Shown: piece by piece, positions 16,753-25,385 of the stretch
Layout of the letters: each line of letters starts with the position of its first letter
How positions within the stretch are numbered: the first letter of the stretch is position 1
From: Pseudomonadota bacterium
GTDB taxonomy: Bacteria > Desulfobacterota > Desulfovibrionia > Desulfovibrionales > Desulfovibrionaceae
Assembly (NCBI GenBank): GCA_023403845.1
Contig: JAEYDL010000033.1
Location: 177,577-241,576, forward strand
Direction of reading: 5' to 3'
DNA: 64,000 bases
Made by a program: the position numbers and the translations under genes
Notes under the pieces: model-generated
Database searches by the model: none
The model's input: only the letters and a program-made list of their open reading frames with translations
Told to the model about the DNA's origin: nothing

Positions 16753-17217
16753 GTGCCGGTCAGCATGGGGAGGGACGTGCTGGCACCGTGGCGTTGCCGG
16801 GGATTTCTCCGATACCCGGTCTGCACTGGACAGACATCCCGGTGCGGCGGGGGGGAATCCTGATGGATGTCGCACGATGTCTGGTGGTTTGAAGGGTATC
16901 TTTCATGGAGTTTTCTGGCCAGAGAGGGAGAAAAGAAGGTATTTGTTTTTTACAAAAATGTTAATTTAGAAAAAATTTTTACAAAAACAGTTGCTAGAGA
17001 ATTTGTATATTGATAAAAAGACATCTCATTCAGGTAAGATATGAATAGTAAATGAAGGAAGTCTTTTTTAACAAAAATGTTATATTCAAACGATGCCCGA
17101 AATGTTGAAACGTCATTCGATGTTTCAGGGCGCAGACCGGAGGATGTCTGTTTCGTCATTCCCGGGCAGGCGCGAGAGAAAACGGCTCGGCGGCGTCGCA
17201 AGGTATGAGGAGCGTCC
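16753..17217. promoter_or_regulatory. AT-rich leader of the glutamate synthase operon with repeated operator-like motifs
   Basis: This gap has no gene. Three related elements occur in its AT-rich middle: TACAAAAATGTTA (16951-16963), TACAAAAACAGTT (16980-16992) and TAACAAAAATGTTA (17069-17082); the last is a palindrome (TAACA-AAAA-TGTTA). A possible promoter is TTGCTA (16991) with 17 bases to TAAAAA. A further inverted repeat, TGAAAC-N10-GTTTCA, is at 17106-17127. The binding protein is unknown. Confidence 0.45.
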
Positions 17218-18324
17218 ATGTGTAGAATAGGATCGATCAAAAGCAGGGTCCCCGTTCAGCCGTCGAGGGCCTTGCACCTGATGCTTCCCCAGCAGGAAGG
17301 ACACGATAATTCGGGGTACGCCATGGTCATGCAGGATCTGTACGGCGTCTTTGAAGAGCACAAGGACAAGCCGTTGCTGTCCGTGGCCTGTACGCGGCAG
17401 GGAGAGCAGATGGTCGAGGCGTTCATGCGCGATCACGGGTTCGTGCAGGTCTTTGACTGGGAACCTGACGTGGACCGTCGACCCGGCCTCGATATCGAAG
17501 CCATGCCCTGCTATCTGTTCCGCAATTACGACTATCCATCCGAGTACAGGCATGGGACTCGGGAGGAGCGGGAAGAATTGCTGCTGGACGTTCGTCTCGC
17601 CCTGCGCGCGCTGCTTGAAGAGAGCGGACAGGGTTTTGTCTATTCCTTCTGGCCCGATGTACTGACGCTGAAGGAAATTGGAGACCCGCGCGATATCGCC
17701 GCCTATTTCCGGCTGTGGAATGATGATTGTCCGTTGCGTGCCAAAAGCATTGTGACGCAGTGCCGGCAGAATACCAACTATGATATCGTGCGCTATGCAG
17801 CACATCCGTTCTTTATGCAGGGGTATACCCTGTGCGCCAATGGAGAGAATACCTTCTATACGAAGAACAAGGAATATCAGAAGTCGCTTCATCGAGGGTA
17901 CATCGGATTCGAATCGGATACGCAGACCTTTTTGTACACTCTGCACTATGTGCTGCATGAGCTTAAATGGCCCATCAGGTACTACAAGCATGTGATTACG
18001 CCGCTTCCCTTTGCCGAAGCGGACCGCCGGGAGGACCGGGACGTGCTGGCGCTCATCCGGCAGTCCCTGGGGCATCTGGAGATCAACGGGCCGAATTCCA
18101 TCATCGCCGTGCTCCCCGGAGGAGAGATGCTGACCTGCTGCGACTCCAAGAAGCTCCGTCCCGCAGTTGTCGGGAGCGACGGCGTCACCGTCGCCATCGC
18201 TTCGGAAGTCTGCGGTCTGAACGCGATTCTTCCTGACCGCGACGTGTCGCGGGACATTTATCCCGATGAGCGCGAAGTGGTCGTCATCGATAACGATCTG
18301 GTGGTGCAGAGATGGAAGCAGTGA
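17218..18324 (+). CDS. Glutamate synthase, class II glutamine amidotransferase subunit
   Basis: The 368-residue protein starts MCRIGSIKS, placing the nucleophilic Cys at the N-terminus once Met is removed, as in class II amidotransferases. The motif GHDNSGYAMVMQD and the later RYAAHPFFMQGYTLCANGENT fit the glutaminase domain found at the front of bacterial GltB. Here it is a separate protein that should release ammonia from glutamine for the FMN subunit encoded next. The two genes overlap by 13 bases. Confidence 0.85.
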   Translation: MCRIGSIKSRVPVQPSRALHLMLPQQEGHDNSGYAMVMQDLYGVFEEHKDKPLLSVACTRQGEQMVEAFMRDHGFVQVFDWEPDVDRRPGLDIEAMPCYLFRNYDYPSEYRHGTREEREELLLDVRLALRALLEESGQGFVYSFWPDVLTLKEIGDPRDIAAYFRLWNDDCPLRAKSIVTQCRQNTNYDIVRYAAHPFFMQGYTLCANGENTFYTKNKEYQKSLHRGYIGFESDTQTFLYTLHYVLHELKWPIRYYKHVITPLPFAEADRREDRDVLALIRQSLGHLEINGPNSIIAVLPGGEMLTCCDSKKLRPAVVGSDGVTVAIASEVCGLNAILPDRDVSRDIYPDEREVVVIDNDLVVQRWKQ

Positions 18325-19937
18325 AGACACAGGACGTGAGCGTCAACGACCTCCGCTGGGAGATCGAGTATCATCAGGATCGCTGTACATTGTGCGGAAG
18401 CTGTGTGGCCGCCTGCACGTTCGGCGCCATTGAGGTGGGCATGCGTCGGCGCAGCGTGACGTTTTCCCGTTCCTCGCAGCCGGACCCCGTGCACGAGCAT
18501 GTCGCTGTTCCGGTCATCCGGCAGTCGAAGAATCTTGCCAGCCGCTGCGTCGGGTGCGGCATGTGCGAAAAGGTATGTCCCAATCAGGCCATTCGGCCCG
18601 TGCGCAATGTGGACGAGCGCATCAACGTACTGGCACACAGACCGATCAGACGTGGGGGACGCACCAATCTGAACACGCAGCGGACTCTGGACTGCATCAT
18701 GGTTGGGCGCATCAGCCAGATGACGGACCCCGCGCTTGATTCCGAGCGCCACACCTTCGATATCCGAGCGCCGTTCGGACGTGTGCTGTTGCCGAGAGAG
18801 CTGCCGCTTGTCCCGGAGAACGGAAAACTGCGCCTTGCCGCCAGGACCCCGCCGGTGAACTGGATTTATCCTCTGCTGTTCAGCGACATGTCCATCGGGG
18901 CGCTTTCCACCCGTGCATGGGAGGCCATCGCGCTGGCCTGCGCTTACCTGAACGAGGTTTGCGGTCTGCCCGTGCGCATGTGCTCGGGAGAGGGCGGCGC
19001 GCCCGTCAGGCTGCTGGAGTCGGAGCAGCTGAAGTACATGATTCTCCAGATCGCCTCCGGGCACTTCGGCTGGAACCGCATCGTCAAGTCCATGCCGCGC
19101 ATGAAGGCTGACCCGGCCGGCGTGCTCATCAAGATAGGGCAGGGAGCGAAACCGGGCGACGGAGGCCTGCTGCCCGCCGAAAAGGTGGCCCCGCATATTC
19201 AGGCCATTCGCGGCGTGCCCCGGTCCACGCTGCATTCGCCGCCGAATCATCAGGGACTTTATTCCATTGAGGAGTCGGTGCAGAAGATGCACTTGTCCCT
19301 GAACGCGGCGTTTGGCTTCCGCGTGCCCGTGGCTATCAAGTGCGCGGCTTCGGCCACGTCCGTTTCCGTGTACAACAATCTCCTGCGCGATCCCTACAAG
19401 ATCTGCGGAGGCTTTTTCATCGACGGCATTCAGGGTGGAACCGGGGCTGCCAATGAGGTCTCTCTGGATCATACGGGACATCCTGTAGTTTCCAAGCTGC
19501 GTGACTGCTATCTCGCCGCCGTGAAGCGGGGACTGCAGGGACAGATTCCGTTGTGGGCGGGAGGCGGCATCGGCATGACGGGCAATGCCGCGGCCGACGC
19601 CTTCAAGATGATCTGCCTCGGAGCCAACGGCGTGTTTGCCGGCAAGATTCTGATTCAGCTGCTTGGCTGCGTCGGGAATGAACACGGACGATGCAACGCC
19701 TGTTCCACGGGGCATTGCCCCACCGGGATCTGCACACAGGATCCCCGCCTTGTAAAGCGTCTGGACATCGACCGCGGCGCACAGAACATCGTGGATTACG
19801 TGCTGGCTTTCGACGACGAGTTGCGCAAGCTTATGGCCCCCATCGGCAACAGTTCCCTGCCTGTCGGGCGTTCCGATGCGCTGGTGACGACAGACAGGGC
19901 CGTCGCCGACAAGCTGGAGATTCAATACGCCTGCTAG
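18312..19937 (+). CDS. Glutamate synthase, FMN-binding subunit with N-terminal ferredoxin domain
   Basis: This 541-residue protein begins with two 4Fe-4S motifs (CTLCGSCVAACTF and CVGCGMCEKVCP, about residues 20-90). The FMN barrel of glutamate synthase follows, with GGTGAANEVSLDHTGHP and a Cys cluster CNACSTGHCPTGIC for the 3Fe-4S centre. It carries out the reductive step from 2-oxoglutarate and ammonia to glutamate. The ferredoxin domain suggests ferredoxin or iron-sulfur electron supply. This is the archaeal/deltaproteobacterial split type, not the long GltB of E. coli. Confidence 0.88.
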   Translation: MEAVKTQDVSVNDLRWEIEYHQDRCTLCGSCVAACTFGAIEVGMRRRSVTFSRSSQPDPVHEHVAVPVIRQSKNLASRCVGCGMCEKVCPNQAIRPVRNVDERINVLAHRPIRRGGRTNLNTQRTLDCIMVGRISQMTDPALDSERHTFDIRAPFGRVLLPRELPLVPENGKLRLAARTPPVNWIYPLLFSDMSIGALSTRAWEAIALACAYLNEVCGLPVRMCSGEGGAPVRLLESEQLKYMILQIASGHFGWNRIVKSMPRMKADPAGVLIKIGQGAKPGDGGLLPAEKVAPHIQAIRGVPRSTLHSPPNHQGLYSIEESVQKMHLSLNAAFGFRVPVAIKCAASATSVSVYNNLLRDPYKICGGFFIDGIQGGTGAANEVSLDHTGHPVVSKLRDCYLAAVKRGLQGQIPLWAGGGIGMTGNAAADAFKMICLGANGVFAGKILIQLLGCVGNEHGRCNACSTGHCPTGICTQDPRLVKRLDIDRGAQNIVDYVLAFDDELRKLMAPIGNSSLPVGRSDALVTTDRAVADKLEIQYAC

Positions 19938-19955
19938 GCGGCAGCGGAGGAAGAT

Positions 19956-22274
19956 ATGTTCAGAATCAATACGTTGAAGGGACATGACCGCATGTCGACG
20001 CAGGATCTGCTTCTCGCCATCGGCGCGGCCGTCGCGGCGGGGGAAACCGAGTTCGACATCACGGCCTCGGGGCAGCACGACATCGGCGGACCGTTGTGGC
20101 ATCCGGAAGGCAGGAAACTGACCTTTCATGTGGTCAATGCAGGCCAGCGTGTGGGTGCCATGTGTCTCGACAATACGGAGATTTTCGTGGACGGTTCCGT
20201 AGCTGCGGATGCGGGCTGGCTGAATTCCGGCGGTCGCATCGTGATTCGCGGCGACGCAGGGGATACCGCCGGACATTGCGCGGCCGGAGGCGTCATTTAT
20301 ATCGGCGGTCGCGCCGGGACCCGCTCGGGTTCGCTCATGAAGCACGATCCCATGTACCCCGAGCCGGAACTCTGGGTGCTCAGGAGCGTGGGCAGCTTTT
20401 CCTTTGAATTCATGGGCGGCGGCAGGGCCGTAATCTGTGGCTGGGACTGCGGACAGGGCGTTTCCGTGCTCGGAGACAGAGCCTGCGTGGGCATGGTCGG
20501 CGGCGTGGTCTATGTTCGCGGCGACGCTGGAGAATACGCGCGCGGCGACGCGGAGCTTCAGGAGCTGGACGCCGACGACATCGCCTATCTCGACGGCGGG
20601 ATGGACGACTTCCTGAATGCTGTGGGAAGACCGGAATTGCGCGCGGAACTGAGCGTATGGAAGCAGTGGCGCAAACTGCGTCCGGCAATCCCCGGGGGGC
20701 GGGAGCGGATTCCCGTGTCGCATATGGCCGAATTCCGAACGGAACATTGGGTCAGGGGCGGTATTTTCAGCGACGTGTTCAAGGACGATTTCACCGTGAA
20801 TCCTCTGGTGGTGCGCGGAGCCTGCAGGCAACGCGTGCCCTCCTGGGACAACGTCAGGTGCGCGGCTCCCTGCGAATTCAACTGCCCCGCCTCCATTCCG
20901 ACCCAGCGCCGCTACAACCTGCTGCGGCAGGGACGGGTGGACGAGGCCTGCAGACTGGTGCTTCAGTTCACGCCCTTCCCTGGTTCGGTTTGCGGCAGCG
21001 TATGCCCCAACCCGTGCATGGATGCCTGCAGTCGCGGGCGGATCGACTTCCCGGTGCAGATAGGACCGCTGGGACGCTGCTCCATCGACGTGCCCGCCGA
21101 ACCTCCGAAAAACCGGACAGGCAGGAGGGTTGCCGTGATCGGAGGCGGCGCAGGCGGTCTCAGCGCCGCATGGCAGCTGGCCCGCAAGGGACATGACGTC
21201 ATTGTCTATGAAGCCGACGACAGGATGGGCGGCAAGATGGAGCAGGTCATCCCACGCGCACGTCTGCCCCATGAAATCCTTGAAAAGGAGCTGAAGCGCA
21301 TTGAGGATACAGGCGTGCGCTTTGTGACGGGATACCGCGTTGATGCTGAACGCTTCGCCGCATTGCGCGAGGAAAACGATGCCGTTATCGTCGCCACCGG
21401 CGGGCACAATCCGCGGGTATTCCCATGGCCGGGCAATGAACGAATCGTCAAGGGACTGCATTTCCTCAAGGAAGTGAACAGAGGACTGAACCCGAAGGTC
21501 GGAAGGAACGTGATCGTCATCGGCTGCGGCAACGCAGGGATGGACGCCGCGGCCGGAGCCTATGCCATGGGGGCGGAAACGGTGACCTGCATCGACGTGC
21601 AGAAGCCGGCCGCGTTCGCTCATGAAATCGCCAGTATCGAGGCCTTGGGCGGGAAGCTGATCTGGCCCGTAATGACCAGAGAGATCACCGACGAGGGAAT
21701 CGTCGCCTCGGATGGCCGTCTGATCCCCGGAGATATGGTCATTATTACGGTAGGCGAGACTCCCGAGCTCGAGTATCTGCCCGAAGGCGTAAGAAAGTTC
21801 CGCGACTGGGTCGTGCCGGAAGCCGACATGAGCATTCTGCCCGGAGTGTTTGCCGTGGGCGATGTAATCAGACCCGGACGGCTGGTGGACGCCATCGGAT
21901 CAGGAGCGAGGGCCGCCGAATCCGTGGATGCCTTTTTGCGCGGCGTTCCCTTCAAGGCCGGACCGGAACGGCTGGAAATTCCCGCCACGCGCCTGAGTAC
22001 GGAATATTTCGACGCGTTTCAGCATTCCGAGCTGCCCGCGCCAAGAGACGACTACAACCGTTGCATCAGTTGCGGCACCTGCCGGGACTGCCGGATGTGC
22101 TACAGGTCCTGTCCTGAAAAAGCGATTACCCGGATTGAACAGTCCAACGGAACGGTACGGTATGTATCCGATCCCGAACGCTGCATCGGCTGCGGCATAT
22201 GCGCGGGAGTGTGTCCCTGCGGCATCTGGACCATGAGTCCGAACAGGGAGGAGCTGCCAGCCTTCGGGGCGTGA
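19956..22274 (+). CDS. Glutamate synthase, GXGXG domain fused to GltD-like oxidoreductase and ferredoxin
   Basis: The 772-residue fusion has a GXGXG beta-helix domain (about residues 1-230; SGGRIVIRGDAGDTAG, GGVVYVRGDAGEYARG), then a GltD-like iron-sulfur flavoprotein (CEFNCPASIPTQRRYNLL; FAD motif GGGAGGLSAAWQLARKG; NAD(P) motif GCGNAGMDAAAGAYAMGAE). Two 4Fe-4S motifs close it (CRMCYRSCPEKA; CIGCGICAGVCPCG). It would pass electrons from NAD(P)H to the FMN subunit. GGAGGAAG precedes the ATG. The three genes together make one complete enzyme in one operon, closed by a terminator. Confidence 0.87.
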   Translation: MFRINTLKGHDRMSTQDLLLAIGAAVAAGETEFDITASGQHDIGGPLWHPEGRKLTFHVVNAGQRVGAMCLDNTEIFVDGSVAADAGWLNSGGRIVIRGDAGDTAGHCAAGGVIYIGGRAGTRSGSLMKHDPMYPEPELWVLRSVGSFSFEFMGGGRAVICGWDCGQGVSVLGDRACVGMVGGVVYVRGDAGEYARGDAELQELDADDIAYLDGGMDDFLNAVGRPELRAELSVWKQWRKLRPAIPGGRERIPVSHMAEFRTEHWVRGGIFSDVFKDDFTVNPLVVRGACRQRVPSWDNVRCAAPCEFNCPASIPTQRRYNLLRQGRVDEACRLVLQFTPFPGSVCGSVCPNPCMDACSRGRIDFPVQIGPLGRCSIDVPAEPPKNRTGRRVAVIGGGAGGLSAAWQLARKGHDVIVYEADDRMGGKMEQVIPRARLPHEILEKELKRIEDTGVRFVTGYRVDAERFAALREENDAVIVATGGHNPRVFPWPGNERIVKGLHFLKEVNRGLNPKVGRNVIVIGCGNAGMDAAAGAYAMGAETVTCIDVQKPAAFAHEIASIEALGGKLIWPVMTREITDEGIVASDGRLIPGDMVIITVGETPELEYLPEGVRKFRDWVVPEADMSILPGVFAVGDVIRPGRLVDAIGSGARAAESVDAFLRGVPFKAGPERLEIPATRLSTEYFDAFQHSELPAPRDDYNRCISCGTCRDCRMCYRSCPEKAITRIEQSNGTVRYVSDPERCIGCGICAGVCPCGIWTMSPNREELPAFGA

Positions 22275-22284
22275 GGATCACTCG

Positions 22285-22326
22285 AAAATCCGGCGCGTCG
22301 TCTTGTACGGCGGGCCGGATTTTTTC
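22285..22326 (+). terminator. Terminator after the glutamate synthase operon
   Basis: A 9-bp stem (22286-22294 with 22314-22322) encloses a longer partly paired loop and ends in a T run. It sits between convergent genes. Confidence 0.75.
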
Positions 22327-22361
22327 GCGCGGGCTGTCCGGGACATGCCGGTGCGCGGCGC

Positions 22362-23078
22362 TCAGACTGCCATGAACGTCGTCCAGAGACTGGAAACGGG
22401 CATGACGATGACCAGCGCGGGCAGCATGTTGATGACCGGAACCTGCACCAGCCCGAACTGTCGGAGGGCTGCGCCCATCATGATCAATCCGCCGCAGCCG
22501 AAAAAGTCGGCGAACATTTCCGGCGTCGCCAGCGGGGCAATGATGGTGGCGATAAGGAAAAGAGCCAGCTGCACAAGAAACTGGGGAATGGCGAGAACGC
22601 CCACGACGCCGCCTATTCCTGCGGCGAACAGCATGGCCGTAACGCCGTCGAGCACGCCCTTGACGAGCAGAAGGGAGGCGTCTCCGGACATGCCTTCGCG
22701 GATGGCTCCGAGAACACCGAGTCCGCTTGCGCAGAAAAGAATGGTGGCCACGGCCATCTGATCTTCGAAGGCCTGCTGCGGGATGGAATTCTGGCCGGGC
22801 ATGCGGCGGCGGAACATGCTTGCGACTCTGGTGGAGAGCCGCAGGAACAGCGACTCCAGATGGATGAGTTCCCCGATCAGGGTGCCGAGGAGCAGGGACA
22901 GGACCACCGGCGGCAGCGCGTTGCCCTTGGCGGACATGGTCACGCCGATATACAGGGCGACGCATCCCAGAACCGAGATCAGCTTTTTACTGACGTCCGC
23001 ATTGATGATCCTGCTGCTGGCGGTTCCGGCAAATGCCCCGATGATGATGGCTGCGCTGTTGACGACTGGTCCGAGCAT
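22362..23078 (-). CDS. DUF554 family membrane protein
   Basis: The 238-residue integral membrane protein has about seven hydrophobic segments and the DUF554 (YqgA/YdfK) opening GPVVNSAAIIIGAFAG, plus DGVTAMLFAAGIG in the middle. The family function is not established. The ATG at 23078 follows AAAGGAAAA; a start 7 codons upstream has no ribosome-binding site. It is an isolated gene, convergent with the glutamate synthase operon and divergent from the next gene. Confidence 0.85.
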   Translation of the reverse strand: MLGPVVNSAAIIIGAFAGTASSRIINADVSKKLISVLGCVALYIGVTMSAKGNALPPVVLSLLLGTLIGELIHLESLFLRLSTRVASMFRRRMPGQNSIPQQAFEDQMAVATILFCASGLGVLGAIREGMSGDASLLLVKGVLDGVTAMLFAAGIGGVVGVLAIPQFLVQLALFLIATIIAPLATPEMFADFFGCGGLIMMGAALRQFGLVQVPVINMLPALVIVMPVSSLWTTFMAV

Positions 23079-23239
23079 GAGTTTTCCTTTGGCTTGCAAA
23101 AAAAGCGGGGAAAAACATACTCATTTATTACGACGTTGCCAAGGATGGAAAACTGCGGCGGAATGCCGCCCCGGCATGCGTTGCGGCGAAATTTTTCTCC
23201 GGTTAGGCTGAGGGAAAAATGCTTACCTGTGAGGAAGAC

Positions 23240-23884
23240 ATGACGAAGGAAAGACGATTGAGCTGTGCCGATTGCGGCACGCGGGCATGCCGGACCGCCG
23301 ACGAGAGCGGGTATCCTGATTTTTGTCTGACCCGGAAACTGGACCCGGCACTGCTGCAGGAGTCGATCGACGTATACGCCTCTGACGCCGGACAGCGGAA
23401 GATAGCCAGAATTTCCGCTGAGCTGGAGGGAGAGTTCTACTGTCGCATGACCCGGGTGGAGGAAACCATCGAATTTGTCCGGCGTATGGAATGCCGGTCC
23501 GTAGGCATCGCCGTCTGCGTCGGTCTGCTCAACGAAGCGCGGGTTTTCGCCAGGCTTCTGCGCGAGCGCGGCATCGACTTCGTGACCGTGGGCTGCAAGA
23601 CCGGCGCTGTGGACAAGTCCGTTCTGGGAATTCCGGATACTCTCAAGCTCAACGGCGGCTGCGGTCATGAATCCATGTGCAATCCGGTGCTTCAGGCCAG
23701 GTATCTCAATTCGCTCGGGACCGATCTCAATATCATGATGGGGCTGTGCGTGGGACATGACAGCCTGTTCATCAGAAATTCCGAAGCTCCCGTTACCGTG
23801 ATGGTGGTCAAGGACAGGGTGCTCGGGCACAATCCGGCTGCGGCGCTGTACATGGCGAATACGTCGTACTCCCGGTTCAGGTAG
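23240..23884 (+). CDS. DUF1847 family cysteine-rich protein
   Basis: About 214 residues with many Cys (CADCGTRACR near the start; GGCGHESMCNPV; MMGLCVGHDS), matching the DUF1847 family, thought to be metal- or iron-sulfur-binding but not characterised. The ATG at 23240 has GAGG five bases before it; an in-frame ATG at 23219 with AGGGAA is also possible and would add 7 residues. It is a single gene, closed by a 38-bp perfect palindrome. Confidence 0.75.
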   Translation: MTKERRLSCADCGTRACRTADESGYPDFCLTRKLDPALLQESIDVYASDAGQRKIARISAELEGEFYCRMTRVEETIEFVRRMECRSVGIAVCVGLLNEARVFARLLRERGIDFVTVGCKTGAVDKSVLGIPDTLKLNGGCGHESMCNPVLQARYLNSLGTDLNIMMGLCVGHDSLFIRNSEAPVTVMVVKDRVLGHNPAAALYMANTSYSRFR

Positions 23885-23930
23885 CGCCCTGGAAAGGAAA
23901 CAGGGTCGCAGGGCCGGAGTTTTCAACTGA

Positions 23931-23968
23931 GGAAACGAATACGCCCCGGCCGGGGCGTATTCGTTTCC
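23931..23968. terminator. 38-bp perfect palindrome between convergent genes
   Basis: Arms of 19 bases (23931-23949 and 23950-23968) are exact reverse complements with no spacer. It lies between the ends of the DUF1847 gene and argC and probably acts as a bidirectional terminator, though neither side has a T run. The outermost TTTCA (23921) and TGAAA (23975) could extend pairing. Confidence 0.7.
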
Positions 23969-23983
23969 ATGGGCTGAAAGCGT

Positions 23984-25045
23984 TCAGGGCATCATGGCAC
24001 AGAGCCGGAGGCCCGTATCTGCGGGCAGACCAAACATCAGGTTGGCGTTGGCTACGGCCTGTCCCGATGCGCCGCGGCAGATGTTGTCGATGACCGAGAC
24101 GACGATGAGACGGTTGGTCCTTTGATCTACGATGACCGACATGTCGCAGAACATGGTTCCCCGGACATTGCGGGTCTCTGGAAGCTGTCCGGCAGGCAGA
24201 ACCCGTATCCACGGGCTGTCGCACCACATGGTTTCGTAGGCTTCCTGAGCTTCGGCCTGAGAGATCGGCGCCTTGAGTTCCGCATAGATGGTGGACAGGA
24301 TGCCCCGGTTCATGGGTACCAGATGCGGGTTGAAGGAGATGGTCAGCTGCTCTCCGGCCACGCGGGACAGCTCCTGTTCAATTTCCGGCGTATGCCGATG
24401 GGTGCCGATGCCGTAGGCGCGGAATGTATCCGCCACTTCGCAGTACAGAGAACTGATCTTGGCGGAACGTCCGGCTCCCGAGGTGCCGGATTTGGAGTCA
24501 GCCACGATGCCGTGAGTCCTGACAAGGCCTTTGGAGAGGGCGGCCGCAAGGCCGAAAATGATCGAGGTCGGATAGCAGCCGGGATTGGCCACGAGCCGAG
24601 CCTTGGCGATGGCGTCGGCGTAGAGCTCGGGCAGCCCGTATACCGCTTCGGGGAGCAGATCGGGGCGCTTGTGCTCCACCTTGTACCATTGCTCGTAGAC
24701 GGCGGCGTCCTTCAGTCGGAAGTCGGCGGAAAGGTCCACGACCTTGATGCCCCGTTCCACCAGAGCCGCCGCCATTTCCGTGGCCGCAGTATGGGGCACG
24801 GCAAGAAAGGCCACGTCGCAAGCTGCGGCGATGAGATCGGGTTCTGGCTCGATCAGCACCACGTCGGCCCCCGGCAGACCATTCAAAAAGGGATAGATGT
24901 CGCCAAGGCGTTTTCCAGCTTCCGCCCGCGAAGTGGCGGCCACGAGGCGCATGACCGGGTGCCCGGTCAGCAGGCGGGCAAGCTCCATGCCCGTGTAGCC
25001 GGTAACGCCGACGAGGCCGACCCGAATGACGTCGTGCATGCTCAT
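23984..25045 (-). CDS. argC: N-acetyl-gamma-glutamyl-phosphate reductase
   Basis: The 353-residue NADPH-dependent enzyme performs the third step of arginine biosynthesis. The Rossmann motif GVTGYTGMELARLL is at residues 13-26, the catalytic Cys is in VANPGCYPTSI, and the catalytic His in FNPHLVPMNRG. The start overlaps the stop of the DUF1844 gene (TAATG), so the two are translationally coupled. No other arg gene is in the window. Confidence 0.95.
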   Translation of the reverse strand: MSMHDVIRVGLVGVTGYTGMELARLLTGHPVMRLVAATSRAEAGKRLGDIYPFLNGLPGADVVLIEPEPDLIAAACDVAFLAVPHTAATEMAAALVERGIKVVDLSADFRLKDAAVYEQWYKVEHKRPDLLPEAVYGLPELYADAIAKARLVANPGCYPTSIIFGLAAALSKGLVRTHGIVADSKSGTSGAGRSAKISSLYCEVADTFRAYGIGTHRHTPEIEQELSRVAGEQLTISFNPHLVPMNRGILSTIYAELKAPISQAEAQEAYETMWCDSPWIRVLPAGQLPETRNVRGTMFCDMSVIVDQRTNRLIVVSVIDNICRGASGQAVANANLMFGLPADTGLRLCAMMP

Positions 25046-25341
25046 TACTTGTCCTTTCTCATCACGTATTTCATGCGCAGTTCGTACAGAAGACCTTCCA
25101 GCAGGCGCGACTCGTCCTGATCAAGGCACTGTCTGGTCTTGTTTTCCAGCATGGTCAGAATATCGATGGTGTGTTTGGCCATGACGAGGTCACAGGTCGT
25201 TTCCCCGGTTTCCGGGTTGGGCACTTCGCCCAGTTGTACCAGCGCCGAGGAGGCCAGAGAGAGAATGAATGTAGAAAACGTCACCTGTGGCATGGAGCAG
25301 GCTTCCGAGACGCAATGTTTGTCGGAACAGGAACAGCTCAT
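25045..25341 (-). CDS. DUF1844 family protein with Cys-rich N-terminus
   Basis: The 98-residue protein carries the DUF1844 core: FSTFILSLASSALVQLGEVPNPETGE, then DLVMAKHTIDILTMLENKT, and an alpha-helical end. The family is small, helical and uncharacterised. Its first 16 residues hold four Cys (MSCSCSDKHCVSEACS), which could bind a metal. It is coupled to argC by a one-base start/stop overlap. Confidence 0.8.
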   Translation of the reverse strand: MSCSCSDKHCVSEACSMPQVTFSTFILSLASSALVQLGEVPNPETGETTCDLVMAKHTIDILTMLENKTRQCLDQDESRLLEGLLYELRMKYVMRKDK

Positions 25342-25385
25342 GGGAGTCTCCTGAGATAAATGATTCTATGAGCCTGAAAAAAGGC

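Noticed and set aside
18258..21623. Very long open frame on the minus strand opposite the glutamate synthase genes
   Set aside because: It mirrors GC-rich codons of genes whose products are unmistakable; no motifs, no ribosome-binding site.
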